Shown: positions 8,675 through 18,657, counted from the stretch's first letter. The stretch is 64,000 nucleotides of DNA from JBPEWY01 sp965224095 (GCA_965224095.1 OZ245039.1:248001-312000), one strand, 5' to 3'. Notes: generated from the sequence alone by a model not told the origin. Numbers and translations are program-made.

Positions 8675-11600
8675 ATGAGAAAAAAATTACTTATTCTTTT
8701 TCTGGGGATTACTATGATTAGTTTTTCCCAAATTCCATCGTATTACAACGATGTGAATCTCAATCTAAGTGGAACCGCTTTAAAAGATGAGCTCGCCACG
8801 AAAATCATAAATACACATCACACTAATTTATCATATACACCCGGCGTATGGGATGCCTTAAAACAAACCGATCTGGTTCCAAATGATAATACCAGGGTAT
8901 TCCTTATTTACGGGTATGACGATAATGATGGAAATTATGTTACCGATCGTACCCGGGATAAAGACGCTAACGGAGGTACCGCCGGAACGCAGTGGAACCG
9001 GGAACACGTATATGCCAAATCATTGGGAAATCCGAATCTTGGAACTACGGGGCCTGGTGCCGATGCACACCATTTGAGAGCAGCCGATATTACTTTTAAT
9101 TCGGATAGGGGGAGTCTGAAATTTGCTACGGGCAGTGGGAATGCAGGACCATCAAATGGCGGGTGGTACCCGGGTGATGAATGGAAGGGCGATGTAGCCC
9201 GAATGATGATGTATATGTACCTGCGATACGGAAATCAATGCTTACCAACGGGTGTGGGAATCGGGAGCACAACCGCTTCCGACCCGAATATGATTAGTTT
9301 ATTCCTGCAGTGGAATACGGAAGATCCCGTGTCTGCATATGAAACGCAGCGGAATCCCATTTTGGAATCCATGCAGGGAAACCGAAACCCCTTTATTGAT
9401 AATCCGGCTTTTGCCACACAAATCTGGGGAGGACCGCAGGCCGAAGATAAGTTTGGTAATCCGGGAGGAGGCGATACCGAAGCCCCTACCGTTCCCTTGA
9501 GTTTAGCAGCATCGAATACCACACAATCGTCTACAGACCTTTCCTGGTTGGCAGCAACCGATAACGTGGGCGTAACGGCATATGAAATATACCAGGATGC
9601 TACTTATATCGGAAGCACATCACTGTTAAGTTATTCGGTTAGCGGGCTTACAGCCGATACCTCGTATACCTTTACAGTAAGAGCCAGAGATGCCGCCGGA
9701 AACACATCGGCCGATAGTAATCAGGCCAGTGTAACCACCTTAGCCGGAGCTACCGGAGGAGGCACCACTACCGAACTGCTTATTTCGGAGTATGTAGAGG
9801 GGAGCTCCAATAACAAAGCCATAGAGCTTGCCAATTTTACGGGGAGCAGTATCGACCTGTCTCAGTATTCCTTAAAGCGAAATACCAACGGGGGTTCCAG
9901 CTGGGGAGCGGCCTATGCACTCTCCGGGAATCTGGCCAGCGGAAATACCTATGTAATTGCCAATAGTTCGGCATCTTCTTCCGTTACTTCCCTGGCCGAT
10001 ATTACCACGGGAAGCGATGCGCTCTTATTTAACGGGAATGACCCCGTAGGACTGTTTAAGAATAATGTGTTAATAGATATCGTAGGGACGTTTTCGGGAG
10101 GTTCGGCCGATTTTGCCAAGGATGTAACCCTGCGCAGGAAAACCTCGGTTACCAGCCCGACCACCGGTTATAATACGGGTGAGTGGGACAGCTTTTCTGT
10201 TGATACTTTTAGCGGACTGGGAACGCATAGTATTGACGGGGGAAGCACCCCTGATACCGAAGCGCCATCAACGCCTACCGGATTAGCTGCTTCAAACATT
10301 CTGGAGACTTCGCTAACATTAAACTGGAATGCTGCTACCGATAATGTGGCGGTAATCGCTTATGAGGTGTTTCAGGATGGTATAAGTATAGGAACCGTAA
10401 GTGCAACCAGTTTCAATGTAACCGGTTTAGCGGCAGCTACTTCTTACAATTTTACAGTAACTGCCAGTGATGCAGCAGGAAATACTTCCCCGGCCAGCAG
10501 TGTATTAACGGTATCTACTATTGATACAACAGCGCCTTCAGCCCCCAGTAACCTATCGGCATCGAATACAACTGAAACCACCGTAGATTTATCCTGGAAC
10601 GCTTCGTCGGATAATGTAAGTGTAACAGCATACGACATATATCAGGATGCTACTTATATCGGAAGTACATCACTGTTAAGTTATTCGGTTAGCGGGCTTA
10701 CAGCCGATACCTCGTATACCTTTACGGTAAGAGCCAGAGATGCCGCCGGAAACACATCGGCCGATAGTAATCAGGCCAGTGTAACCACTTTAGCCGGAGC
10801 TACCGGAGGAGGCACCACTACCGAACTGCTTATTTCGGAGTATGTAGAGGGGAGCTCCAATAACAAAGCCATAGAGCTTGCCAATTTTACGGGGAGCAGT
10901 ATCGACCTGTCTCAGTATTCCTTAAAGCGAAATACCAACGGGGGTTCCAGCTGGGGAGCGGCCTATGCACTCTCCGGGAATCTGGCCAGCGGAAGCACCT
11001 ATGTAATTGCCAATAGTTCGGCATCTTCTTCCGTTACTTCCCTGGCCGATATTACCACGGGAAGCGATGCGCTCTTATTTAACGGGAATGACCCCGTAGG
11101 ACTGTTTAAGAATAATGTGTTAATAGATATCGTAGGGATGTTTTCGGGAGGTTCGGCCGATTTTGCCAAGGATGTAACCCTGCGCAGGAAAACCTCGGTT
11201 ACCAGCCCGACCACCAGTTATAATACGGGTGAGTGGGACAGCTTTTCTGTTGATACTTTTAGCGGATTGGGAACGCATAGTATTGACGGGGCACCTTCAT
11301 CGGTGGTACTACACGAGGCATTTTTTGAAAGCGGATGGGACGGTTGGATCGATGGTGGCGGAGACTGTTACCGATATTCCGGATCGCGATCTTATGAAGG
11401 GTCGTATTCCATACGATTACGGGACAATTCAGGAACCGGTTCTGCGATGACATCACCTGCCTTCGATATATCCGGTTATGATACGGTAACCGTTGAGTTT
11501 TACTTCAACGCGTACAGTATGGAAACCAATGAAGATTTCTTTGTACGCTATTATGACGGATCTTCGTGGACTACCGTAGAAACCTATGTGAGTGGTATTG

Positions 11601-12052
11601 ATTTTAACAATGATAGTTTTTATACGGCCACGGTAACAATCGATGCAGCTTCTTACCTCATGGCATCCAATGCGCAATTCAGGTTCCAGTGTGACGCATC
11701 GTCTAATGCAGATCATGTGTATATAGATCAGGTGCGTATTACAGGAAACAGCACTTCGAGCTCGGCCAAAAGAACAACCGGAAATAGTATCCGGTTTGTA
11801 AAATCGCATCCAGCCGATGAACTTCCGTTTGCGCTGTATCCGAACCCCGTTAAAGAAGGAGTTGCTTATATCAGAGCTCAGCAGGATGTTGCATCTGTTC
11901 CGTATAAGGTATACAACACCATAGGACAACTGGTTCTGGAAGGAAAAACCATAGGAGCCGCGGTGCAACTGCCAGGATTAGATCAAGGACTGTATATGTT
12001 GGAATTGCACATAGAGGATGAAAGAATTATTCACAAGTTAATTATTGAATAA
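8675..12052 (+). CDS. Secreted endonuclease I with FN3, lamin-tail and T9SS sorting domains
   Basis: A 1125-residue extracellular multidomain protein. A signal peptide (about 1-18) is followed by an endonuclease I nuclease domain (about 20-255) with the beta-beta-alpha-metal signature NREHVYAKSL and GADAHHLRAADITFNSDRG. Then come a fibronectin III domain (about 265-355), a lamin-tail domain (about 360-510, LLISEYVEGSSNNKAIELAN), two FN3 domains (about 525-705), a second lamin-tail domain, a jelly-roll-like module (about 875-1020) and a C-terminal T9SS type A sorting domain (FALYPNP to the end). It is likely a secreted or cell-surface DNase for scavenging DNA. The FN3/lamin-tail block is duplicated almost perfectly. 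Confidence 0.93.
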   Translation: MRKKLLILFLGITMISFSQIPSYYNDVNLNLSGTALKDELATKIINTHHTNLSYTPGVWDALKQTDLVPNDNTRVFLIYGYDDNDGNYVTDRTRDKDANGGTAGTQWNREHVYAKSLGNPNLGTTGPGADAHHLRAADITFNSDRGSLKFATGSGNAGPSNGGWYPGDEWKGDVARMMMYMYLRYGNQCLPTGVGIGSTTASDPNMISLFLQWNTEDPVSAYETQRNPILESMQGNRNPFIDNPAFATQIWGGPQAEDKFGNPGGGDTEAPTVPLSLAASNTTQSSTDLSWLAATDNVGVTAYEIYQDATYIGSTSLLSYSVSGLTADTSYTFTVRARDAAGNTSADSNQASVTTLAGATGGGTTTELLISEYVEGSSNNKAIELANFTGSSIDLSQYSLKRNTNGGSSWGAAYALSGNLASGNTYVIANSSASSSVTSLADITTGSDALLFNGNDPVGLFKNNVLIDIVGTFSGGSADFAKDVTLRRKTSVTSPTTGYNTGEWDSFSVDTFSGLGTHSIDGGSTPDTEAPSTPTGLAASNILETSLTLNWNAATDNVAVIAYEVFQDGISIGTVSATSFNVTGLAAATSYNFTVTASDAAGNTSPASSVLTVSTIDTTAPSAPSNLSASNTTETTVDLSWNASSDNVSVTAYDIYQDATYIGSTSLLSYSVSGLTADTSYTFTVRARDAAGNTSADSNQASVTTLAGATGGGTTTELLISEYVEGSSNNKAIELANFTGSSIDLSQYSLKRNTNGGSSWGAAYALSGNLASGSTYVIANSSASSSVTSLADITTGSDALLFNGNDPVGLFKNNVLIDIVGMFSGGSADFAKDVTLRRKTSVTSPTTSYNTGEWDSFSVDTFSGLGTHSIDGAPSSVVLHEAFFESGWDGWIDGGGDCYRYSGSRSYEGSYSIRLRDNSGTGSAMTSPAFDISGYDTVTVEFYFNAYSMETNEDFFVRYYDGSSWTTVETYVSGIDFNNDSFYTATVTIDAASYLMASNAQFRFQCDASSNADHVYIDQVRITGNSTSSSAKRTTGNSIRFVKSHPADELPFALYPNPVKEGVAYIRAQQDVASVPYKVYNTIGQLVLEGKTIGAAVQLPGLDQGLYMLELHIEDERIIHKLIIE
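9593..10241 (+). repeat. Long intragenic direct repeat, copy 1
   Basis: About 649 bases, encoding residues 307-523 (end of FN3 plus the lamin-tail domain), recur exactly 1050 bases downstream with only a handful of substitutions, for example ggaaatacc against ggaagcacc. Confidence 0.95.
10643..11291 (+). repeat. Long intragenic direct repeat, copy 2
   Basis: Second copy of the block at 9593, encoding residues 657-873. The spacing of 1050 bases keeps the frame. The flanking FN3 halves are clearly diverged, so identity stops sharply at the repeat edges, as expected from recent duplication or gene conversion. Confidence 0.95.
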
Positions 12053-12072
12053 ACTGTTTTTAGTGTTAAGAG

Positions 12073-12097
12073 AGCCGGGGAAATCCCGGCTTTTTTT
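12073..12097 (+). terminator. Rho-independent terminator
   Basis: A stem AGCCGGG/CCCGGCT with loop GAAAT and a run of T lies directly after the endonuclease gene. Confidence 0.9.
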
Positions 12098-12142
12098 ATG
12101 ATATGTACTTAAAGGAATGTTAAATAAATATTTTTTTAACAC

Positions 12143-12188
12143 ATACGCGTATCAAATTAACAGTGCTGTAACATTTGGATACGCGTAT
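12143..12188. promoter_or_regulatory. Paired palindromic operator (ATACGCGTAT x2)
   Basis: The perfect 10-bp palindrome ATACGCGTAT occurs at 12143-12152 and again at 12179-12188, with centres 36 bases apart. The second copy lies just upstream of a candidate -7 box and the gene starts at 12239. The layout resembles a pair of dimeric regulator sites; the regulator is unknown. Confidence 0.6.
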
Positions 12189-12194
12189 TGCCAT

Positions 12195-12202
12195 TAACTT
12201 CG
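12195..12202 (+). promoter_or_regulatory. Candidate -7 element (TAACTTCG)
   Basis: TAACTTCG is one base away from TAnnTTTG, the Bacteroidetes -7 consensus. It lies 36 bases before the start codon and 6 bases after the second palindrome. Confidence 0.45.
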
Positions 12203-12238
12203 AAGCAATCCTAATCACTAATTTAAAACAAATTCACT

Positions 12239-13339
12239 ATGAAACATGTATTCTCTTCAACCTCATGGAGGTTACTTTTGGGATCCTTTATGATGGGGAC
12301 CTTTTTAATGAACGCACAGCTTAATCTTCCCAGAGGAAGTCAGATGGCTAAGGTTTCACAACGCGTTGGAATTACCGATATTACCATTACGTATTCGAGG
12401 CCGCAGGTAAACAATCGGGAAGTCTGGGGTAAACTGGTTCCTTACGGAATGAACAACCTCGGGTTTGGAACCGCCACCGAAGCCCCCTGGCGAGCGGGAG
12501 CTAACGAAAATACAACCATTCATTTTACCGATGATGTGAGTATCGGGGGCAAAATGCTTAAGGCGGGTACCTATGGTTTACATCTGGAAGTGAAAGATGA
12601 GAATAACGCAACGCTTATTCTTTCAAACGACTCGGGTTCCTGGGGCAGTTTCTTTTACGATAAGGCAGAAGATGCGGTCAGGGTAGATATCAAAACCAAA
12701 TCGGTACCACACCGAGAGTTTTTAACCTTCGAATTTACTGAGGTAACACCTACAACGGCTACTGCAGAATTGATATGGGAAAAAAAGGCCTTTCCATTCA
12801 CCATCGAAGTACCGGTATCGGATGTAGTTCTCACCGATATCAGAACAAAATTGAAAAGTACCCCCGGATTTAACCGTCAGTCATGGGAACAAGCGGCAAA
12901 TTACGCCTTAAACAACGGAGGAGACCTCAACGAAGCCCTTAATTGGGTAGAAGCCGCCATCGCCGGGCAGTTTTTTAGTCAAAAAACTTTCAATAATGTG
13001 GCTATCAAGGGAAGAATCATGAATGCTATGGGTAAAAAAGATGAATACCTTACATTAATGGATGAGGCTTCATCGATGGCAAATATGAACCAGCTGAATA
13101 ATTTGGGATACCAAATGCTGGCCGCCAAAGAATATGAAATGGCATTAAAGTTCTTTAAAAAGAACGTCGCCGACAATCCCACTAATGCCAATGTACATGA
13201 TAGCTTAGGAGAGTGCTATAAAACAATGGGAGACAAGAAGAATGCTATTAAATACCTCAAAAAATCTCTTTCTTTAAACCCTCCGGCGAATGTTAAAGCC
13301 AATTCTGAAAAACTTTTGGCCGAACTGGGTGCACTATAA
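12239..13339 (+). CDS. DUF2911 protein with C-terminal TPR repeats
   Basis: A 366-residue exported protein with a signal peptide ending near M-N-A-Q. Residues about 30-190 match the DUF2911 pattern common in Bacteroidetes: SQRVGITDITITYSRPQ, a GKLVPYG strand, PWRAGANENTTI, and GSWGSFFYDKAEDA. Residues about 220-360 are helical with tetratricopeptide features (ALNWVEAAI, ALKFFKKNVADNPTNANVHD, AIKYLKKSLSLNP). The molecular role of DUF2911 is not established. The gene stands alone between two terminators and has a conspicuous palindromic operator upstream, so it is probably regulated on its own. Confidence 0.85.
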   Translation: MKHVFSSTSWRLLLGSFMMGTFLMNAQLNLPRGSQMAKVSQRVGITDITITYSRPQVNNREVWGKLVPYGMNNLGFGTATEAPWRAGANENTTIHFTDDVSIGGKMLKAGTYGLHLEVKDENNATLILSNDSGSWGSFFYDKAEDAVRVDIKTKSVPHREFLTFEFTEVTPTTATAELIWEKKAFPFTIEVPVSDVVLTDIRTKLKSTPGFNRQSWEQAANYALNNGGDLNEALNWVEAAIAGQFFSQKTFNNVAIKGRIMNAMGKKDEYLTLMDEASSMANMNQLNNLGYQMLAAKEYEMALKFFKKNVADNPTNANVHDSLGECYKTMGDKKNAIKYLKKSLSLNPPANVKANSEKLLAELGAL

Positions 13340-13373
13340 AATATAAGCCTGCATCAAAAAACGATCATTTATG

Positions 13374-13405
13374 AAAAAACCGGGCTTTTAAGCCTGGTTT
13401 TTTAA
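13374..13405. terminator. Bidirectional terminator between convergent genes
   Basis: An 11-bp stem AAACCGGGCTT/AAGCCTGGTTT with a 2-base loop and one wobble pair is flanked by A-runs on the left and T-runs on the right. It serves the DUF2911 gene and the opposing recG. Confidence 0.8.
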
Positions 13406-13424
13406 TGCCTTATAAATTTGAAAA

Positions 13425-15530
13425 TTAACTGATGTAGTTCCATATATCTTTATGGGCTCTTAAACGTGAATAGGTATGGAGTATGTGCTTATTTTTCGGT
13501 AATTGTAAGGAAGGATCTTCGTTTAGAACCTTAAATGCCTGGTGACGTGCCGCTTTAAGAATATCGTTATCTTTAACAATATCGGCTATTTTAAGATTGA
13601 GAATACCGCTTTGCTGTGTCCCCATTAAATCACCCGGTCCGCGCAGTTTTAAATCCACTTCGGCAATTTCAAACCCGTCATTGGTACGTACCATAGTTTC
13701 GAGCCGTGTTTTAGCTTCATGTGTTAGTTTATGCCCTGTCATGAGAATACAATAGCTTTGTTCGGCGCCCCGGCCTACCCGGCCTCGTAACTGGTGAAGC
13801 TGTGAGAGCCCAAAACGCTCCGCACTTTCCACGATCATCACAGATGCATTGGGAATGTTTACCCCCACTTCAATAACCGTAGTAGCCACCATAATATGAG
13901 TTTCTCCTTTGATAAACCGATCCATTTCATAATCTTTATCCGCCGGTTTCATTTTTCCATGCACAATGGAAATCTGATAGTCCGGTTTTGGGAATTCACG
14001 CTCTATACTGGCATACCCATCCATAAGATCTTTATAATCCAGCGCCGAAGATTCTTTAATTAGCGGATATACAATGTATATTTGACGTCCCCTGGTAATT
14101 TCATCCCTGATAAATTTAAATACGCGTAACCTGTTACTATCGTAACGATGTACCGTTTTAACCGGTTTCCTGCCGGGAGGTAATTCGTCAATAACCGAAA
14201 TATCCAGATCTCCGTAAAGGCTCATAGCCAGCGTGCGGGGGATGGGTGTGGCGGTCATTACCAGGATATGGGGCGGTGTTTTACTCTTATGCCATAGCTT
14301 TGCGCGTTGCGCTACTCCAAAACGATGTTGTTCATCGATAATAGCCAATCCCAGGTTTTGAAATTTTACCGTATCCTCAATAATGGCATGTGTTCCTACC
14401 AGGATATGCAATTCGCCGCTTTCAAGCTGTTCCGCGATTTTTTTTCTATATGAAGTTTTTGTTGAACCAGTAAGAAGTAAAATATTAATATTCAGTAATT
14501 TACAAAATTTAATAAGGCCATTATAGTGCTGCGTTGCCAGAATTTCTGTCGGTGCCATCATACAGGCCTGGTATCCGTTATCAATGGCGAGAAGCATACT
14601 CATAAAAGCAACAATAGTTTTCCCGCTTCCCACATCGCCCTGTAGTAATCTGTTCATCTGTGCATTACTGCCCAGGTCCCGCCGGATTTCCTTTAATACT
14701 TTTTTCTGAGCGCCTGTAAGTGCAAATGGTAGGTGATGATTATAAAAAGCCGTGAAATAAGTGCCAACCTTCTCAAAAACCAATCCTTTTATCTTTTGTT
14801 TGTGTGTTATGTTTTTAATAATAAGTTGCAATTGTATGTAAAACAGCTCCTCAAATTTTAACCGGAACTGGGCTTTTGCAAGGAATTCCTGACTTTCCGG
14901 GAAATGAATATTAAAAAGCGCTTTTTTCTTGGAGATTAATTTGAGCTGGTCTATCAGTTCCTCCGAAAGGGTTTCGCCGAAAGCCCCTTTAGTTTCCAGA
15001 AAGAGTTGTTGCATTAATTTGTTTATCACCCGATTGGTAATTCCCTTGTTGCTCAATTTTTCGGTTGAGGGATACACGGGTTGCATAGCTGTTCGAAGGC
15101 TTTGTTTATGGGCCTCCAGCAATTCCATTTCCGGGTGCGGCATCGAAAAAGAATTGGAGATCCAGTTACACCTTCCAAAAATTACATAGGGCGTGTTAAG
15201 TTTAAGGTTTTCCCGAATCCATTTATGCCCGCGAAACCAGACGAGTTCCATAGTGCCGGTATCATCGCTAAAAGTGGCCACCAGGCGTTTTCCACGCTTT
15301 TGATCCACCGTTTTTACATGGGTGATTTTCCCAATGATCTGTACATCCGAATTGTTTCGCTGCAGCTGACCTATTTTTACGTAATGCGTTTTATCGATAT
15401 AACGGTTTGGAAAAAAATGAAGCAGATCCTGATAGGTGTTAACACCCAATTCGGTACGCAGGAGTTCTGCCCGGTTGGGCCCCACTCCCTTAAGGTATTC
15501 GATAGGCGTTTGCAACAGTGAAGCATTCAT
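13425..15530 (-). CDS. recG: ATP-dependent DNA helicase RecG
   Basis: A 701-residue helicase that reverses stalled replication forks and branch-migrates Holliday junctions. The start at MNASLLQTPIEYLKGVGP gives the usual N-terminus; an earlier in-frame codon adds 12 atypical residues. An OB-type wedge domain lies at about 60-150. The helicase core shows GDVGSGKT (Walker A), IDEQHRFGV (DEQH box), MTATPIPRTLA, and the late motifs TTVIEVGVNIPNA and QLRGRVGRG. Length is normal for RecG. It is divergent from the M1 peptidase gene and convergent with the DUF2911 gene. Confidence 0.97.
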   Translation of the reverse strand: MNASLLQTPIEYLKGVGPNRAELLRTELGVNTYQDLLHFFPNRYIDKTHYVKIGQLQRNNSDVQIIGKITHVKTVDQKRGKRLVATFSDDTGTMELVWFRGHKWIRENLKLNTPYVIFGRCNWISNSFSMPHPEMELLEAHKQSLRTAMQPVYPSTEKLSNKGITNRVINKLMQQLFLETKGAFGETLSEELIDQLKLISKKKALFNIHFPESQEFLAKAQFRLKFEELFYIQLQLIIKNITHKQKIKGLVFEKVGTYFTAFYNHHLPFALTGAQKKVLKEIRRDLGSNAQMNRLLQGDVGSGKTIVAFMSMLLAIDNGYQACMMAPTEILATQHYNGLIKFCKLLNINILLLTGSTKTSYRKKIAEQLESGELHILVGTHAIIEDTVKFQNLGLAIIDEQHRFGVAQRAKLWHKSKTPPHILVMTATPIPRTLAMSLYGDLDISVIDELPPGRKPVKTVHRYDSNRLRVFKFIRDEITRGRQIYIVYPLIKESSALDYKDLMDGYASIEREFPKPDYQISIVHGKMKPADKDYEMDRFIKGETHIMVATTVIEVGVNIPNASVMIVESAERFGLSQLHQLRGRVGRGAEQSYCILMTGHKLTHEAKTRLETMVRTNDGFEIAEVDLKLRGPGDLMGTQQSGILNLKIADIVKDNDILKAARHQAFKVLNEDPSLQLPKNKHILHTYSRLRAHKDIWNYIS

Positions 15531-15640
15531 ATTAGCGAAGATAACCCTAGCGGTTATAAACTGCAACTCCCCGGAGCGGCTATTTATTTGTATACGGCTA
15601 TTTTTATGTATTTTGGCGTAAAAATTGCTTTGGTTTTACT

Positions 15641-17746
15641 ATGAAACGCCTGCTTTATTTCATCCTGTTTTTCCTGACCTGCTGGGTGCATGCGCAATTG
15701 GTACAGCAGGTTGATTTTTTACATGCGGACTGCCACATTCGGATAGATCCGTATACACAAACGGTAAACGGACGGGTAACGTATGAATTTTTGGTAACTG
15801 CCAGGACCGATTCGATATTTATAGATGCCAGGAATACAACCTTTAACCGTGTTTTGCTGGATGATAAGCCGGTAGCTTATCACAATACCGGTAAACGGCT
15901 GTGGGTAAAACATTCGTTTACGCCTGGGAATAAACATCTCATTAGCTTTTCCTATAAAGCAAACCCCGAAAAAGCAATGTATTTTATTGGATGGGCGGAA
16001 GAAGATGGTTTAAAGCAGGTGTGGACCCAGGGGCAGGGAAAATATACGAGTAACTGGCTGCCCAGCTTTGATGATATGCGGGAAAAGGTAGAGTTTGACC
16101 TTACGCTTACCTTCGATAAAGAATACCAGGTAATTGCCAATGGCAAACTGTTAAAGGCAGTTGAAGAAGGAGGACTGAAAACCTGGTATTACGATATGGA
16201 AAACCCGATGAGCAGTTATCTTGTGGCCCTCGCCATCGGAGCGTATCACAATATAGAGCGCGTGTCGGATCGTGGTATTCCCATAATGCTTTTTTATTAT
16301 CCCGGAGATTCCCTGAAGCGGGAACCCACCTACCGATATAGCGGGAAAATATTTGACTTCCTGGAGAAAGAAATCGGAGTTGGCTATCCCTGGCAAAACT
16401 ATAAACAAATTCCGGTGAAAGATTTTTTATATGCAGGGATGGAAAATACTTCGGCTACCATTTTTTCCGATGCTTTTGTGATTGACTCCGTTGCCTTTAA
16501 AGACAGAAACTATGTAAATGTGAATGCCCATGAATTGGCACATCAGTGGTTTGGCGATCTGGTAACCGAAGAAAGCGGGAAACACCATTGGCTTCATGAA
16601 GGTTTTGCTACCTATTACGCGTGGTTGGCCGAAAAGGAAATTTTTGGAGAAGATTACTATTACAACCGGCTTTATGAATCGGCTCAAAGGCTTATTCAAC
16701 GGTCGGATGCCGGAAACGGAGAGCGTTTATTAGATCCTAAGGCAAGCAGTTTAACCTTTTATCAAAAAGGAGCATTGGCCCTCCATATCCTCAGGGAACA
16801 GGTGGGGGATACCGTATTTAGAAAATCGGTGATAAACTATCTGAATAAAAACAGGTATAAGAATGCGGAAGTTTCCGATTTTATTTCTGAGGTAGAAAAA
16901 GAAGGGGAATTACCCCTGGATATTTATGTGAATACGTGGTTAAATTCCGATATTTTTCCGAAAGAGGTTATGCTAAATTCCCTGGCACGGCACGCTAAAA
17001 TCAGGGCTTTGATGGATTGGGAAAAGCAAGGTATACATGCATTTTTCAAGACGGATAAGCACATGTTGGATACCCTCATGCTAAACCGTATTTTTGAAAG
17101 CCCCGATTCGGAATTACTGACCCGGGAAGTACTTTCCGCGATAAAAAAATCATTGCCGAAACCCGACCTCGAATACGTTTATAGAAAGGCTTTATCCGCT
17201 AAAAATATCAAAACCCGCCAGGAGGTTATACTGCAGGCAGATTCGATTCCAGCGGCCCTGCAGGGCGATTTTGAACAACTATTGTCGGATGCCAGTTATG
17301 TAACCGTGGAGTACGCTTTGTTTAAACTCTGGCTTCAATTTCCTGAGAGGCGTACCTACTATTTAAATAGTACGGAGCAAATACACGGATTTAACAATAA
17401 GAATATACGGACGCTCTGGCTTGCTCTGGCACTGGTAACACCAACATATCGTACGGCAGAAAAAGAAGCATATTTAAAGGAATTGTCCGGATATACATCG
17501 CCCGTGTTTCACTTTGAAATAAGGCAGAACGCATTTATGTATCTCCGTCAGATCCAGGTTTTTTCCGATCAGAATTTAAAAGATCTCGTAAGCGCCTGTA
17601 CACATCCGGTATGGCAGTTTTCCAAATATGCCCGGCAGCTTCTGGAGCAGCTACTCTCAAAAGAAGAATACAAACTTCGGTATCAGCAATTTTTTTCCGA
17701 ACTTAGTAAGGAAGAACAAACTTTTCTTTCAAAATACCTCAACTAA
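15641..17746 (+). CDS. M1 family zinc aminopeptidase
   Basis: A 701-residue secreted peptidase with a signal peptide ending near W-V-H-A-Q. The N-terminal beta-sandwich is followed by a gluzincin core with an exopeptidase-type GMEN motif (AGMENTSATIF), HELAH (297-301) and the third zinc ligand Glu320 in HEGFATYYAW. The C-terminal half is a helical HEAT-like domain. The reaction is removal of N-terminal residues from peptides in the periplasm. It is 5 bases upstream of the first patatin gene, so transcription is probably shared. Confidence 0.93.
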   Translation: MKRLLYFILFFLTCWVHAQLVQQVDFLHADCHIRIDPYTQTVNGRVTYEFLVTARTDSIFIDARNTTFNRVLLDDKPVAYHNTGKRLWVKHSFTPGNKHLISFSYKANPEKAMYFIGWAEEDGLKQVWTQGQGKYTSNWLPSFDDMREKVEFDLTLTFDKEYQVIANGKLLKAVEEGGLKTWYYDMENPMSSYLVALAIGAYHNIERVSDRGIPIMLFYYPGDSLKREPTYRYSGKIFDFLEKEIGVGYPWQNYKQIPVKDFLYAGMENTSATIFSDAFVIDSVAFKDRNYVNVNAHELAHQWFGDLVTEESGKHHWLHEGFATYYAWLAEKEIFGEDYYYNRLYESAQRLIQRSDAGNGERLLDPKASSLTFYQKGALALHILREQVGDTVFRKSVINYLNKNRYKNAEVSDFISEVEKEGELPLDIYVNTWLNSDIFPKEVMLNSLARHAKIRALMDWEKQGIHAFFKTDKHMLDTLMLNRIFESPDSELLTREVLSAIKKSLPKPDLEYVYRKALSAKNIKTRQEVILQADSIPAALQGDFEQLLSDASYVTVEYALFKLWLQFPERRTYYLNSTEQIHGFNNKNIRTLWLALALVTPTYRTAEKEAYLKELSGYTSPVFHFEIRQNAFMYLRQIQVFSDQNLKDLVSACTHPVWQFSKYARQLLEQLLSKEEYKLRYQQFFSELSKEEQTFLSKYLN

Positions 17747-17751
17747 ATTCT

Positions 17752-18657
17752 ATGAGAGCATTGGTTATTTCCGGAGGAGGTAGTAAAGGTGCTTTTGCCG
17801 GTGGCGTAGCACAGTATCTTAGCCATGTGCTTAACAGAGACTACCAATTGTACCTGGGTACTTCTACCGGGAGTTTGTTAATTTCTCATCTGGCACTTCA
17901 AAAAACAGAAAAAATAAAGGAGGTGTATACTTCGGTTAATCAGGAGAGTATATTTAACAACTGCCCCTTTACAATCAAAAAAAAACACGGTATAGAAAAT
18001 ATAGGGATTAACCATTTCAATGTGCTGCGTAATTTTTTCCTCGGAAAAAAAACCTTTGGAGAAAGCGAGAATCTGAGACTGCTTATCAGGGATACCTTAA
18101 CCGAAGAAGAGTTTACCACCCTGCAAAAAGGCCCGAAAGAAATAGTGGTAACCGTATCAAATCTGAGTTTGAATCAGGTGGAATACAAATCGATTAATGA
18201 TTGTAGTTACGATGAATTCTGCGACTGGATATGGATTTCCTGCAACTATACTCCCTTTATGTCGCTTGTGCGGAAAAACGGATGTGAATATGCCGACGGT
18301 GGTTTGGGAAGTATGGTGCCCATTGAAGAGGCTGTTAAAAGGGGCGCCACCGAGATCGATGCGATCATTCTGCAAACCGAAGTTACCCATTTAAACAGAA
18401 TGCCTTCGAAGAACGCATTTTCTTTATTAACCAATATGTTTAATTTTATGCTGGATAGAATAGAACATCAAAACATCCGGATTGGTAAGTTTGTGGCTTC
18501 TCATCAGGGAGCCATTATTAATTTATACTATACACCTACTGTTCTTACCACCAATTCTCTTATTTTTAACAAAGATAAAATGACGCAATGGTGGAATGCC
18601 GGATATACCTATGCTCAGAAAAAAAACCAGGAACTAAATCAAATAGATATTGAATGA
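17752..18657 (+). CDS. Patatin-like phospholipase, copy 1
   Basis: A 301-residue cytoplasmic patatin-fold hydrolase. The oxyanion motif GGGSKGAFAGG (8-18), nucleophile elbow GTSTG with Ser38, and the catalytic dyad Asp182 in ADGG are all present. Patatin proteins hydrolyse acyl esters of phospholipids or other lipids; the substrate is not predictable here. It overlaps the next gene by 4 bases (ATGA) and the two are clear paralogues with the same residue numbering over the first 190 positions. It follows the M1 peptidase by 5 bases. Confidence 0.92.
   Translation: MRALVISGGGSKGAFAGGVAQYLSHVLNRDYQLYLGTSTGSLLISHLALQKTEKIKEVYTSVNQESIFNNCPFTIKKKHGIENIGINHFNVLRNFFLGKKTFGESENLRLLIRDTLTEEEFTTLQKGPKEIVVTVSNLSLNQVEYKSINDCSYDEFCDWIWISCNYTPFMSLVRKNGCEYADGGLGSMVPIEEAVKRGATEIDAIILQTEVTHLNRMPSKNAFSLLTNMFNFMLDRIEHQNIRIGKFVASHQGAIINLYYTPTVLTTNSLIFNKDKMTQWWNAGYTYAQKKNQELNQIDIE

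Noticed and set aside
11453..11968. 171-codon minus-strand frame inside the endonuclease gene
   Set aside because: It lies wholly inside a well-supported multidomain CDS, has no recognisable domain and no promoter.
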